Notes under the pieces: model-generated
Database searches by the model: none
What the model was told of the DNA's origin: nothing
Seen by the model: only the letters and a program-made list of their open reading frames with translations
Assembly (NCBI GenBank): GCA_022508665.1
Contig: JAFLUT010000003.1
Location: forward strand, 1-64,000
Origin: Prevotellaceae bacterium
GTDB lineage: Bacteria > Bacteroidota > Bacteroidia > Bacteroidales > Bacteroidaceae
DNA length: 64,000 nt
Direction: 5' to 3'
Translations under genes and position numbers: made by a program
In this document: piece by piece, positions 51,396 to 60,841 of the stretch
Numbering within the stretch: position 1 is the first letter of the stretch
Layout of the letters: every line of letters begins with the position of its first letter

Positions 51396-52473
51396 CCTGA
51401 AAAGAATAACGGCACAGCACGGAGAAGAGATACAGAGGGCTGTGGCTGAGGTTGTGAGTAGCGGATGGTACTTGCAAGGGGAGGCGGTGAAGAGGTTTGA
51501 AGCCAACTATGCAAAGTATATCGGCACGAAGCATTGTGTGGGTGTAGGAAATGGGTTGGATGCTCTGACGCTGACGCTGAGGGCATATATGGAGTTGGGG
51601 AAGATAGATGAAGGGGCGGAAGTGCTTGTGCCTGCTAATACATACATTGCCACGGTGTTAGCGATAACGGAGAATGGATTGAAGCCCGTGTTTGTGGATG
51701 TGGATGAGGACACCCTCGAGATGAATATCGAGAAGGCGATAACTGAGCGGACACAAGCGCTGATGATGGTGCATCTTTATGGCAGATGTGTGTATAACGA
51801 GAGCATTGCTCAATTATGTCGAGATAGAGGGACTTTGATTATTGAAGACAATGCACAGGCGCATGGGTGCATCTATCGTGGCAAACATACAGGAGCATTG
51901 GGAGATGTGGGATGCCACAGTTTTTATCCCGGTAAAAACCTCGGTGCATTAGGCGACGGAGGAGCGATAACAACTGACGATGAGGAATTGGCACAGATGG
52001 TACGGACGCTCTCCAACTATGGATTTGCAAAGAAATACGTAGCGAATTACAAGGGGAGAAACAGCCGATTGGACGAGGTGCAAGCAGCTGTGCTGGATGT
52101 GAAGTTGAAGTATTTAGATGATGACAACAGAAGAAGAAAGGCACTCGCACACATATATTATGGTAATATAAAGCAAGGTGTGGTGTGGTTACCGAAGATG
52201 ATAGATGATGAGAGTAATGTCTATCACATTTTTCCCGTATTCACTGAAAAGAGAAAAGAGTTGCAGGCATTTCTTAATGAACGAGGCATACAGACACTCA
52301 TACATTACCCAATCCCACCACACAAGCAGCAATGCTACGCTGAATGGAACAACATCAGCATGCCTGTGTCTGAAAGGCTTGCAAAAGAAGAACTTAGCAT
52401 TCCACTAAATCAGACAATGACAAACGAGGAAGCGGAATATATAGCAGAAACTATTAACACATTTACGAAATAA
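51367..52473 (+). CDS. DegT/DnrJ/EryC1/StrS PLP aminotransferase (FdtB/QdtB-like)
   Basis: SGWYLQGEAVKRFEANYAKYIGTKHCVGVGNGLDALTL; HSFYPGKNLGALGDGGAITT; NSRLDEVQAAVL. Confidence 0.92.
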   Translation: MTRMNIPYLDLKRITAQHGEEIQRAVAEVVSSGWYLQGEAVKRFEANYAKYIGTKHCVGVGNGLDALTLTLRAYMELGKIDEGAEVLVPANTYIATVLAITENGLKPVFVDVDEDTLEMNIEKAITERTQALMMVHLYGRCVYNESIAQLCRDRGTLIIEDNAQAHGCIYRGKHTGALGDVGCHSFYPGKNLGALGDGGAITTDDEELAQMVRTLSNYGFAKKYVANYKGRNSRLDEVQAAVLDVKLKYLDDDNRRRKALAHIYYGNIKQGVVWLPKMIDDESNVYHIFPVFTEKRKELQAFLNERGIQTLIHYPIPPHKQQCYAEWNNISMPVSERLAKEELSIPLNQTMTNEEAEYIAETINTFTK

Positions 52474-52485
52474 CATATAATAATT

Positions 52486-53466
52486 ATGGCAGAAATAAAA
52501 TGTATCGGCATCATAACATCAGGCAATGACGCCCCAGGAATGAACAGTGCTATCCGAGCCGTGACACGCTCTGCAATCTACAACGGGCTGAAAGTGAAAG
52601 CGATATATCGTGGCTACAAAGGCTTGATTGACGGCGAGATAAAAGAGTTTGAAACACAGAACGTCAGCAACATCATACAGCAGGGCGGCACAATCCTCAA
52701 GTCCTCACCATCAAAAGAGTTTATGAATGCAGAAGGACGGCAGAAGGCATACGAAAACCTTATGAACGAAGGCATTGACGCCTTGGTTGTGATTGGCGGA
52801 GACGGCACGATACAGGGAGCGAGAGTGTTTGCACAAGAATATGACTACCCCTGCATCGCCATACCTGCCACGATTGACAACAACCTCTGCGGCACCGACA
52901 CCACCATCGGCTACGACACGGCACTCAACACAATCATGCAGGCAGTAGACAAAATACACGACACGGCAAAGAGCCACGAGCGACTGTTCTTTGTCGAAGT
53001 GATGGGCGACGGCGCAGGTTTCCTCGCCTTGAACAGCGGTGTTGCTTCTGGATGCGAGGAGGCAATCGTACCTACCATAGAGATTGAGGATGAGCAACTG
53101 CACCATTTCATCCAAAACGGCTTCCGCAAGACGAAAGGCAGTTCCATCGTCCTTGTGGCAGCCAACGAGCAGACGGGCGGAGCGATGCACTATGCCGAAC
53201 TGGTGAAGAACCAATACCCCGACCTCGACGTGCGCATCTCCATCCTCGGTCACATGCAGCGTGGCGGTCAGCCATCTGCCCACGACCGCATCATAGCCAG
53301 CCGCATGGGAGCCGCCAGCATTCAGGCACTGCTCAAGGGACTGCGCAACGTGATGGTAGGCATCGACAACGACGAAATTGTGTATGTACCATTCTCTCGT
53401 GCCATAAAAGACACCCGAGCAATCGACAGAAATATTCTTGATATACTGCATAACCTGTCGATATAA
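52486..53466 (+). CDS. pfkA: ATP-dependent 6-phosphofructokinase
   Basis: [63 protein letters not shown]. Confidence 0.95.
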   Translation: MAEIKCIGIITSGNDAPGMNSAIRAVTRSAIYNGLKVKAIYRGYKGLIDGEIKEFETQNVSNIIQQGGTILKSSPSKEFMNAEGRQKAYENLMNEGIDALVVIGGDGTIQGARVFAQEYDYPCIAIPATIDNNLCGTDTTIGYDTALNTIMQAVDKIHDTAKSHERLFFVEVMGDGAGFLALNSGVASGCEEAIVPTIEIEDEQLHHFIQNGFRKTKGSSIVLVAANEQTGGAMHYAELVKNQYPDLDVRISILGHMQRGGQPSAHDRIIASRMGAASIQALLKGLRNVMVGIDNDEIVYVPFSRAIKDTRAIDRNILDILHNLSI

Positions 53467-53490
53467 GAAGGGTAGGGCAATTGATAAAAA

Positions 53491-53522
53491 ATGTAGTTAC
53501 GAAATCGTAACTACATTTTTTA
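53491..53522. terminator. Bidirectional terminator between pfkA and the CPBP gene
   Basis: ATGTAGTTACG (53491-53501) / CGTAACTACAT (53506-53516) flanked by A-run and T-run. Confidence 0.9.
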
Positions 53523-53541
53523 TTTGCTATGATTGTGTTCC

Positions 53542-54213
53542 TTACATAATGGGAAACCAAACGAATACAGCGGCATCCCACAGGGCGTGGGAAATGATGA
53601 TGGCGGTAAATCGTTGTGGGAAGAAGCGGTAGAGGAGTCCCCAAAATGTGCCTGCTACGAGGGCTGCCATGATGAGCATGAAGTTACAAGAGGCGAGGTG
53701 GACGGAGGTGTAGAGTGCGGTGGCAATGAGGAAGCCTTTGGTGAGGCCGTAGCGTTGGGAAAGGCGTTCCTGTATAAAACCACGCCAAAAAATTTCTTCG
53801 GCAGGGCCTATGATGAGTAGAAGGAGAAAGGAGAGAAGGTAGGGGGAAATACTTCCTTTTATTCCATAGATTGCATTGATTTCGGGGCGTGCTGTGGAAA
53901 ATAGAAAAGTTGCGATTTTGTCGCCAAGCCAAAAGAATAGCCATAGTGATACTGCTATGACCACGCCAAGCAGAATATTTGAGGGTGAAAGTTTAAGCCT
54001 CTCCCACCATTTGGGCATAAAGATTGTGGCACAGGTAGAAAGTGAGAGTGCCGCAATGGTCATTAGTAGCCAGAAGTTGAAATGATGGGCGGTTAGTGGG
54101 AAAAACATCAGTGTCCACAGCACAAAAGCCCATAGGACGGTAAACACAACAGGTTTTAGTGTGGATGTAGGTGAGTTCTTTATGAGTGGCATATTAGATT
54201 TTATCTCAGCCAT
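53542..54213 (-). CDS. CPBP family intramembrane glutamic endopeptidase
   Basis: GPAEEIFWRGFIQERL; SVHLASCNFMLIMAALVAGTFWGLLYRF; multiple TM. Confidence 0.88.
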   Translation of the reverse strand: MAEIKSNMPLIKNSPTSTLKPVVFTVLWAFVLWTLMFFPLTAHHFNFWLLMTIAALSLSTCATIFMPKWWERLKLSPSNILLGVVIAVSLWLFFWLGDKIATFLFSTARPEINAIYGIKGSISPYLLSFLLLLIIGPAEEIFWRGFIQERLSQRYGLTKGFLIATALYTSVHLASCNFMLIMAALVAGTFWGLLYRFFPQRFTAIIISHALWDAAVFVWFPIM

Positions 54214-55097
54214 TTATCAAGGAAAAATGTTAGAGTCATCACAACACAATAAAGCAGTTGGAGTTGTGCCGACTGCTGGTCGAGTGAAGATATGGAGGCT
54301 GCATCTGCCTCTTTCTTATAGGCACTCATTGTGCGACAATTACGCAGTGCCACAGGGAGAAGTCCCAATACAGCAAGAGAATACATGGGGAAAAAGCCAA
54401 ACACCCACAATGCTGCAACCCATACGAAAGGTATCAGTTGCTCGCAAAAAAACAAAACGACAGCACCTCGAACTCCAAGCCCTTGTGCCATTGTGGACAC
54501 AGAGGCACGGCGGTCGGTGTACATGTCTCTGGTGTTGTTTGCGTGAAGGATTGAGTCAACCAGCAAGGCAACAGGGAATGCCACAAACATAACAACCCAT
54601 TCTATCCTGCCGATTGCAACGTAAGAAGTGCCAATGGCTGGCAGAATGCCGTATGCCGTAAGAATTACAGCATCGCCCATAGCCCTATATTTCAACGGAG
54701 GATATAGAACAGCACACAATAGCCCGCCTATTCCAATCCACAGCAAAGGAAGTCCTGTACGAAACACTAATCCTAAGCCTACTGCGGTAGCGATCACATA
54801 CAATCCAATAGCAAGGTTGCGTATCTCTGACGGAGAGAATTTACCGCTTGTGAGAGTATCAACCCCATGCGTGTCGGCAGCATCTACGCCACGGCGGAAA
54901 TCATGCCAGTCGCTCCATGTGTTTCCTGCGGCATGGAAAAGAACAATAGCCAACACTGCCCATAATCCGTTGCACCAATCTATATCACCAAAAATCCATT
55001 CCAAATAAGCCAAGACAACGACTACCGAGAGTGCTGATGCTGTGAAAGACCACGGACGTGTAGCCACTATCCATTCTTGTAAAGAGTGCTTTGCCAT
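54201..55097 (-). CDS. menA: UbiA prenyltransferase, probable 1,4-dihydroxy-2-naphthoate polyprenyltransferase
   Basis: ATRPWSFTASALSVVVVLAYL; NTWSDWHDFRRGVD; NNTRDMYTDRRASVSTMA. Confidence 0.8.
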   Translation of the reverse strand: MAKHSLQEWIVATRPWSFTASALSVVVVLAYLEWIFGDIDWCNGLWAVLAIVLFHAAGNTWSDWHDFRRGVDAADTHGVDTLTSGKFSPSEIRNLAIGLYVIATAVGLGLVFRTGLPLLWIGIGGLLCAVLYPPLKYRAMGDAVILTAYGILPAIGTSYVAIGRIEWVVMFVAFPVALLVDSILHANNTRDMYTDRRASVSTMAQGLGVRGAVVLFFCEQLIPFVWVAALWVFGFFPMYSLAVLGLLPVALRNCRTMSAYKKEADAASISSLDQQSAQLQLLYCVVMTLTFFLDKWLR

Positions 55098-55190
55098 ACA
55101 AAAAGCGGTTTTCTATATAATAAAAAGGAAAGGAAAAAAGGCGAGAGGGAAATAGCCTCTAACCCTTATCCTTTAACCTAAAAGTGAAAT

Positions 55191-57011
55191 TTACATACGT
55201 TCTGGCATCTCTATTCCCAACAGACTCATGCCGAGACTAATAACCTTTGCCACAGCCTTAGCGAGCGACAAGCGGAACTGCTTTAATTCCACATTTTCTT
55301 CACCAAGGATAGTGAAATCGTGATAAAACTGGTTGAATTCCTTCGTCAGTTCGTAACAATAGTTGCAGATGCCCGAAGGACTGTAATCAGTACCAGCCTG
55401 ACGAAGTGCCACGGGGAACTGATTGAGTTTCTGTATGAGTTCCGTCTCTTTCGTAGAAATGGAAATGCTTGTTGGCAACTGTGCAGGAATGTCGATGCCC
55501 TGCTCCTTTGCCTTGCGGAGGATGCTTGCAATACGAGCGTATGTGTATTGTATGAATGGACCAGTATTGCCGTTGAAGTCAATGCTCTCTTCGGGGTTGA
55601 ACAGCATATTCCTGCGTGCATCTACCTTGAGAATGAAGTATTTGAGAGCGCCAAGACCAACCTTGCGAGCCACTTCACGAGCCTCATCTTCAGGCATTTC
55701 CGTTTGCTTCACACGGTCTTTGCTTGCTTCGTAAGCGTCACTTATCATCGCAGCCATCAAGTCGTCGGCATCTACCACCGTTCCCTCACGGCTCTTCATC
55801 TTTCCGTTAGGCAATTCCACCATGCCGTAAGAGAAATGCACGAGGTCTTTGCCCCACTTGAAACCGAGTTTGTCGAGAAGGATGCTAAGCACTTGGAAAT
55901 GATAATTCTGTTCATTGCCAACGACATAAATCATCTTGTCAATCGGGAAGTCTTGGAAACGAAGTTTTGCCGTACCGATGTCCTGTGTCATATACACCGA
56001 AGTACCATCGCTACGCAACAGCAGTTTCTCGTCCAATCCTTCTGCTGTGAGGTTCGCCCACACCGAGCCATCGTCACGGCGATAAAACAGCCCTTTGTCA
56101 AGTCCTTCCATCACCTTCTCCTTACCTTCGAGGTAAGTATCTGACTCGTAATAAATCTTGTCGAAGCCAACGCCCATCATCTTGTATGTCTCGTCAAAAC
56201 CGGCATATACCCACTCGTTCATCTTCTTCCACAAAGCACGCACTTCGGGGTCGTTATGCTCCCACTTCACAAGCATTTCGTGTGCTTCCTTAATGAGAGG
56301 TGCTTCCTGCTTAGCCTTCTCCTTCGCCGCCTCGGCATCCATGCCTTCAGCCATGTACTGCTTTGCAAGTTCATCACATTCAGCCTTATAGTGCTTGTCA
56401 AAAGCCACATAATAGTCGCCAATCAAGTGGTCGCCCTTCTTGCCCGACGACTCTGGTGTCTCTCCATTGCCCCACTTTAACCACGCAAGCATTGACTTAC
56501 AGATGTGTATGCCTCTGTCGTTCACAATGTTAGTCTTCACAACCTTGTTTCCGTTAGCCTCCACAATGCGTGCGAGTGCCGCTCCAAGCAGGTTGTTACG
56601 CACATGCCCAAGGTGCAACGGCTTGTTAGTGTTTGGCGAAGAATATTCAATCATTACCAGCGGACTCTCATCAGTCACCTCACGGAAACCGAACTTTTCC
56701 GTTGCGTTGATATTGTTAAGCAACGTAATCCACGGTGCATCGCTGATGACAAGGTTAAGAAATCCTTTCACTACATTATACTTTGCGACAATCTCGCCAG
56801 CATTCTCCACAAGAAACTTTCCAATCTCCTCGCCCACCATTTCTGGTGACTTGCGAGCCGCCTTAACAAATGGGAACACCACCACCGTCAGATGTCCCTC
56901 AAACTCAGCCTTCGTCTTCTGCAACTGAACCTGCTGTTCCGTAGCCTCAAAGCCATACAGCGACTTCACCGCCGCCTGCACTGCCGATATAATCTTTTCT
57001 TCTATACTCAT
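55191..57011 (-). CDS. argS: Arginyl-tRNA synthetase
   Basis: IEYSSPNTNKPLHLGHVRNNLLG (HIGH-type); KMKSREGTVVDADDL; GPFIQYTYARIASILRKA. Confidence 0.96.
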   Translation of the reverse strand: MSIEEKIISAVQAAVKSLYGFEATEQQVQLQKTKAEFEGHLTVVVFPFVKAARKSPEMVGEEIGKFLVENAGEIVAKYNVVKGFLNLVISDAPWITLLNNINATEKFGFREVTDESPLVMIEYSSPNTNKPLHLGHVRNNLLGAALARIVEANGNKVVKTNIVNDRGIHICKSMLAWLKWGNGETPESSGKKGDHLIGDYYVAFDKHYKAECDELAKQYMAEGMDAEAAKEKAKQEAPLIKEAHEMLVKWEHNDPEVRALWKKMNEWVYAGFDETYKMMGVGFDKIYYESDTYLEGKEKVMEGLDKGLFYRRDDGSVWANLTAEGLDEKLLLRSDGTSVYMTQDIGTAKLRFQDFPIDKMIYVVGNEQNYHFQVLSILLDKLGFKWGKDLVHFSYGMVELPNGKMKSREGTVVDADDLMAAMISDAYEASKDRVKQTEMPEDEAREVARKVGLGALKYFILKVDARRNMLFNPEESIDFNGNTGPFIQYTYARIASILRKAKEQGIDIPAQLPTSISISTKETELIQKLNQFPVALRQAGTDYSPSGICNYCYELTKEFNQFYHDFTILGEENVELKQFRLSLAKAVAKVISLGMSLLGIEMPERM

Positions 57012-57150
57012 AATACAATGTAATTTTTTGCAAAGTTACACAAAAAATCACATTCGACATCAAAAAGTCTTACAAATACTCAAAATCAGCGCCATTTACA
57101 CAAATGTTTATATTCGTTAATTTGGCATATTCTACAATATATAAGTATTT

Positions 57151-58503
57151 CTATTTTACACTATCTTCCGCGATTTCCCAGTGTCCTCCCTTATCTGGAC
57201 CTACACGTTGGATGATACCTTTTGTTTGTAGTGTTTTCGTGATTTTAGCCACAGTTCGTCTGTTGACTCCAATTGCTTCTGCCATCTCTGATGTTGTGAT
57301 ATTAGGGTTTTGACGGATTAACTCAATTATTTTCTGTGAACTTTTCTGTGAACTTTTCTGTGAACTTTTCTGTGAACTTTTCTGTGAACCTTCCTGATTT
57401 TCTTCTCTAAAATAAAACACCATCCACATTTCTCCACTACTATATCTGACAGTGGGAGTTGGACATTCATAACTCTTGCAAGCCATGACAATTCGCTCTA
57501 TGCCACGCCCCCAAGTTTCTATTTCGCCAGCACGGAAAAACACATTAGCCACATCGGGATTGTAAGGACGGCTGCGATGAGTTCCCAAAAGATTATCTAC
57601 CGTCCATCCTTCAGGCAGATAGCCACAATTGAATATCTCCAATTTATCATCATATACAGCAATCTGAATGGGTGTCAGTGATTCGTATGCCTTATGAACA
57701 ACAGCATTCAGCAATGCCTCACGCAGAGCCTCACGAGGAATAGGCAAAGATTCCACACGTTGAATGCCTTCATAACTGATTAAGGCACGTAAATATTTGG
57801 TTGTGAGCAAGTCCATCGCTCCTTTTACCTGCTGAAAAAGATTGCCGTGTATCTCATCTTGAAAAATCAAGTTTGCATTCTCCTTGAAATAGCCAATCTT
57901 GATGTAAGCACCAGACACAAACCTTTCAGGGTCGGGATGAAAGACCAATGCTGCCGCCCTTTTCAGATAGTCTCCTTCAACAAGCCTCAATTTGTCCAGC
58001 AGTTCCGCATTGCTATCTTGCAAATCTGCCTCATCCATGCGACCGCTCTTCTTTGCGAACTTGCGAAACAAATCAAATGTAGCGCCGTCCAAATCTTCCA
58101 CTTTCAGATAAGGCACAGGCACTCCGTCCCATGTCTTTCCCTGCTTGCGAAGCATAAAGCGGTCAAGTGCAGCCCCTTTCAGTTCCTGTTTGGTACTACC
58201 ACTTCTGTAATGATACTGCCCTTTGTAACTGATAGGATAAGGATATGGCTCTACAACAACCTCCAAATACTCCTTCCCTTCCTTTTCGTGCAGATTCACA
58301 TCCACAATTACCCCCATCACATCTCTCACCTTGTTCGGAATATCCTCCATCAGTCGCTTTGCATTCCCCACACCACACACATTTCCCTTGTCATCTATAC
58401 CGACAAAGATTGTACCTCCTTGTGCATTTGCAAATCCGCATATCCGTTTTAGATAGTCGTCACGCCAATTCTGCTTATATTCTATATTCTGTGCTTCTTT
58501 CAT
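57151..58503 (-). CDS. AlbA_2/Schlafen-like ATP-binding transcriptional regulator with C-terminal winged helix
   Basis: EYKQNWRDDYLKRICGFANAQGGTIFVGIDDKGNVCGV; EALLNAVVHKAYE; IETWGRGIERIV; (SQKS)n linker then NPNITTSEMAEAIGVNRRTVAKITKTLQTKGIIQRVG. Confidence 0.85.
   Translation of the reverse strand: MKEAQNIEYKQNWRDDYLKRICGFANAQGGTIFVGIDDKGNVCGVGNAKRLMEDIPNKVRDVMGVIVDVNLHEKEGKEYLEVVVEPYPYPISYKGQYHYRSGSTKQELKGAALDRFMLRKQGKTWDGVPVPYLKVEDLDGATFDLFRKFAKKSGRMDEADLQDSNAELLDKLRLVEGDYLKRAAALVFHPDPERFVSGAYIKIGYFKENANLIFQDEIHGNLFQQVKGAMDLLTTKYLRALISYEGIQRVESLPIPREALREALLNAVVHKAYESLTPIQIAVYDDKLEIFNCGYLPEGWTVDNLLGTHRSRPYNPDVANVFFRAGEIETWGRGIERIVMACKSYECPTPTVRYSSGEMWMVFYFREENQEGSQKSSQKSSQKSSQKSSQKIIELIRQNPNITTSEMAEAIGVNRRTVAKITKTLQTKGIIQRVGPDKGGHWEIAEDSVK
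57330..57389 (-). repeat. 12-bp in-frame microsatellite, 5 units
   Basis: TTTTCTGTGAAC x5, encoding the repeated SQKS tetrapeptide. Confidence 0.95.
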
Positions 58504-58546
58504 ATTTATATTTATTATAAAAAAGAGTATCTATATAAAATCTAAT

Positions 58547-59392
58547 TTAGACTGAAAGAATTGCATGTTTCAGTGGCTCTAATCTACGAATATCGCATTT
58601 ATCAACTAAATTAAATTTCCATGTTTCTTTAGGCAATCTAAAAGAACAATTAAAATTCTTCTCTATGTAGTGTATGAAATATGGAATAATGAAATCCTTA
58701 CCAGATACAATTTTCAATAATGTATTTTCATTATAAGGAAATTGCTTTTCTCGATTGCTTAATAATTTGCCAATTCTTTCTTTAGATACCCCATTCTGGA
58801 TCAAACCATTTCTTATTTCTTCTATTCTCTTTTCTATCTTATCGATATCTATTTGTTTCCCTGACATATAAAAGTCTATATGCCTTAAATCAAAATTTCC
58901 ATAGCATTCCATTTGAATAGAATAATAAAAAAACAATTTAATAAGAGATTCTGCTATCTCATTTAATGTTTGAGGAATATTTAATGTTTTTTTTACATTA
59001 TCATAAGAATCACGTGCATGAAACTTGTATGCAACATCACAAATTGCATCTTCGCATATCATATAGTTTTCTATACAATACGCATCAAGTATATACAAAT
59101 TTTTTATGTTTCCCTTCTTTTCATATTGTAGAAATATATCTCCATCTACTATATATAATTTCTTTCGGTTAATCTCAATGTCATTTTGACAACATTTTAT
59201 AACTGTTTTTCTACATCCTAAAGGGTGTATGTCATTTATTTCAATATTTGTATCAGACAACAACCTTTTTAGTAATTTTACATAAAATTCTTTATCTTTA
59301 TGACAGTCTTCTGTATATATATCTATCGAATTTCTATAATTCTTAAATACGGTTGCTGCTTGTCGTACGTCTGTTGAAAATTCTAAAGGCAT
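58547..59392 (-). CDS. DUF4435/TOPRIM-like protein, AriB-like
   Basis: IDIYTEDCHKDKEFYVKLLKRLL, KLYIVDGDIF (DxD), LYILDAYCIENYMI; adjacent to an ABC-type ATPase. Confidence 0.7.
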   Translation of the reverse strand: MPLEFSTDVRQAATVFKNYRNSIDIYTEDCHKDKEFYVKLLKRLLSDTNIEINDIHPLGCRKTVIKCCQNDIEINRKKLYIVDGDIFLQYEKKGNIKNLYILDAYCIENYMICEDAICDVAYKFHARDSYDNVKKTLNIPQTLNEIAESLIKLFFYYSIQMECYGNFDLRHIDFYMSGKQIDIDKIEKRIEEIRNGLIQNGVSKERIGKLLSNREKQFPYNENTLLKIVSGKDFIIPYFIHYIEKNFNCSFRLPKETWKFNLVDKCDIRRLEPLKHAILSV

Positions 59393-59400
59393 AACTGTGT

Positions 59401-60777
59401 TTATTTTGATAAATCCTCACACCATTCTTTTCGTTCTGGTCTCGCTAATATTGCTGGAGCGTGGGTAGCCATAATAAATTGTGTCTCAGGGCTTGCTGTT
59501 ATTAGAGCATCAACGAATTTTTCTTGCCAACTTATATGTAGAGATAATTCCGGTTCATCAATAATAAATATCGGAGAGAGTTTATTTTTCTTATGAAATG
59601 CTAAATGTGCAAGCATGACAATTAATTGTTTTTCGCCAGAAGATAACTCGTATATAGTATTTCTCCTTTGACTCCCTTTTATGGTAATGCTAATATCCCC
59701 TTGTTCATGAACTTCAATCTCTTTTTTCCCTTCTTTGAAAAATATATTGGTACTCTCTGCAAATCTTAATATTGGCTCTTTTAATTTTTGAATACTATTA
59801 GAATAGTTGTTTGCATATTGTATGATTTTATCAATCTTTTCGATTTGAGCGCTATTTAGCATCCAATCTAATAATGCATTCATGTATTCTGGCGTTGCAG
59901 CACCTTTGTTTGTATCTACAGAAGGTGTGCTAGCTAATGTTTCTAATGTCTTTTGAATGCTATCAAAGAAATCAGAAAACTGAGATGACAGATCTTTTAT
60001 TTCAAGATTAGAAATAGCAGAATTAAGTCTTTCCCTTCTCTGTTTAAGCAAATTCAATTCCTCACGATATTGAATAATTGGTATTGAAACAGACTTATTG
60101 ACTTTAAATGATTCTGAAAAAATTTTTTTCCTGAAATCATTTGATATTGACGTTTGACTACGAGCATTCTGCCTAACGAGATTGTAAAACATTTCTTGAA
60201 TATCAATTAAAGCCTCATCAACAGCGTCAAACATCACATCTAGATTTATTCTGTTCCTATTATGTGCTATAAAATCTCGCTGTGAAAACCCAAACCTATT
60301 TCTTTCTGTGATTCTTCTATTTAGTCCTAAAAACAAAGGTGTACGTAATTCTTTTATTTTATGCACAACTTCTGTTTCTTCAAAAAGCATTATAAAACGA
60401 TTAATTCTATCAACATTTATCATTTCCACATCCATCTTGCCTTTATTGAATATTTTTTCAATAAACGGAACCTCATTAGAAAAAACTCGCCTATTTACAG
60501 AATCCCAATACTGTATTGTTATTACACCTGCATTTTTTTTACAACTTATAACGATTTGTGCAGAATCAGAAATTCTTTCACATTCTAACTTTATTTCTGT
60601 ATATTCTATCTGTGTCAAATCAATAAAAGATGGCGTTAATAATCCCGATAACAACTTTATGACAGTTGTTTTCCCCGAACCATTAATTCCAATCAGAAAA
60701 GTAACACAATCCCTAAATTTAATGTCAAAGTTCATGTAACCTCTGACATCTTTTCCTATAAAATGCTTTAATCTCAT
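59401..60777 (-). CDS. AAA/ABC-type ATPase, AriA/OLD-like
   Basis: Walker A LIGINGSGKTTVIK, signature YELSSGEKQLIVMLAHL, Walker B IFIIDEPELSLH, MATHAPAIL. Confidence 0.85.
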   Translation of the reverse strand: MRLKHFIGKDVRGYMNFDIKFRDCVTFLIGINGSGKTTVIKLLSGLLTPSFIDLTQIEYTEIKLECERISDSAQIVISCKKNAGVITIQYWDSVNRRVFSNEVPFIEKIFNKGKMDVEMINVDRINRFIMLFEETEVVHKIKELRTPLFLGLNRRITERNRFGFSQRDFIAHNRNRINLDVMFDAVDEALIDIQEMFYNLVRQNARSQTSISNDFRKKIFSESFKVNKSVSIPIIQYREELNLLKQRRERLNSAISNLEIKDLSSQFSDFFDSIQKTLETLASTPSVDTNKGAATPEYMNALLDWMLNSAQIEKIDKIIQYANNYSNSIQKLKEPILRFAESTNIFFKEGKKEIEVHEQGDISITIKGSQRRNTIYELSSGEKQLIVMLAHLAFHKKNKLSPIFIIDEPELSLHISWQEKFVDALITASPETQFIMATHAPAILARPERKEWCEDLSK

Positions 60778-60841
60778 AATTATATATTTAAAGTTATTCT
60801 TTATTTAATTTATTATCACTATGATATTATATAGACACTAA

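Noticed and set aside
57330-57389. Possible CRISPR array
   Set aside because: Contiguous 12-bp units with no spacers, in frame within a CDS; it is a microsatellite. No CRISPR array was seen in the window.
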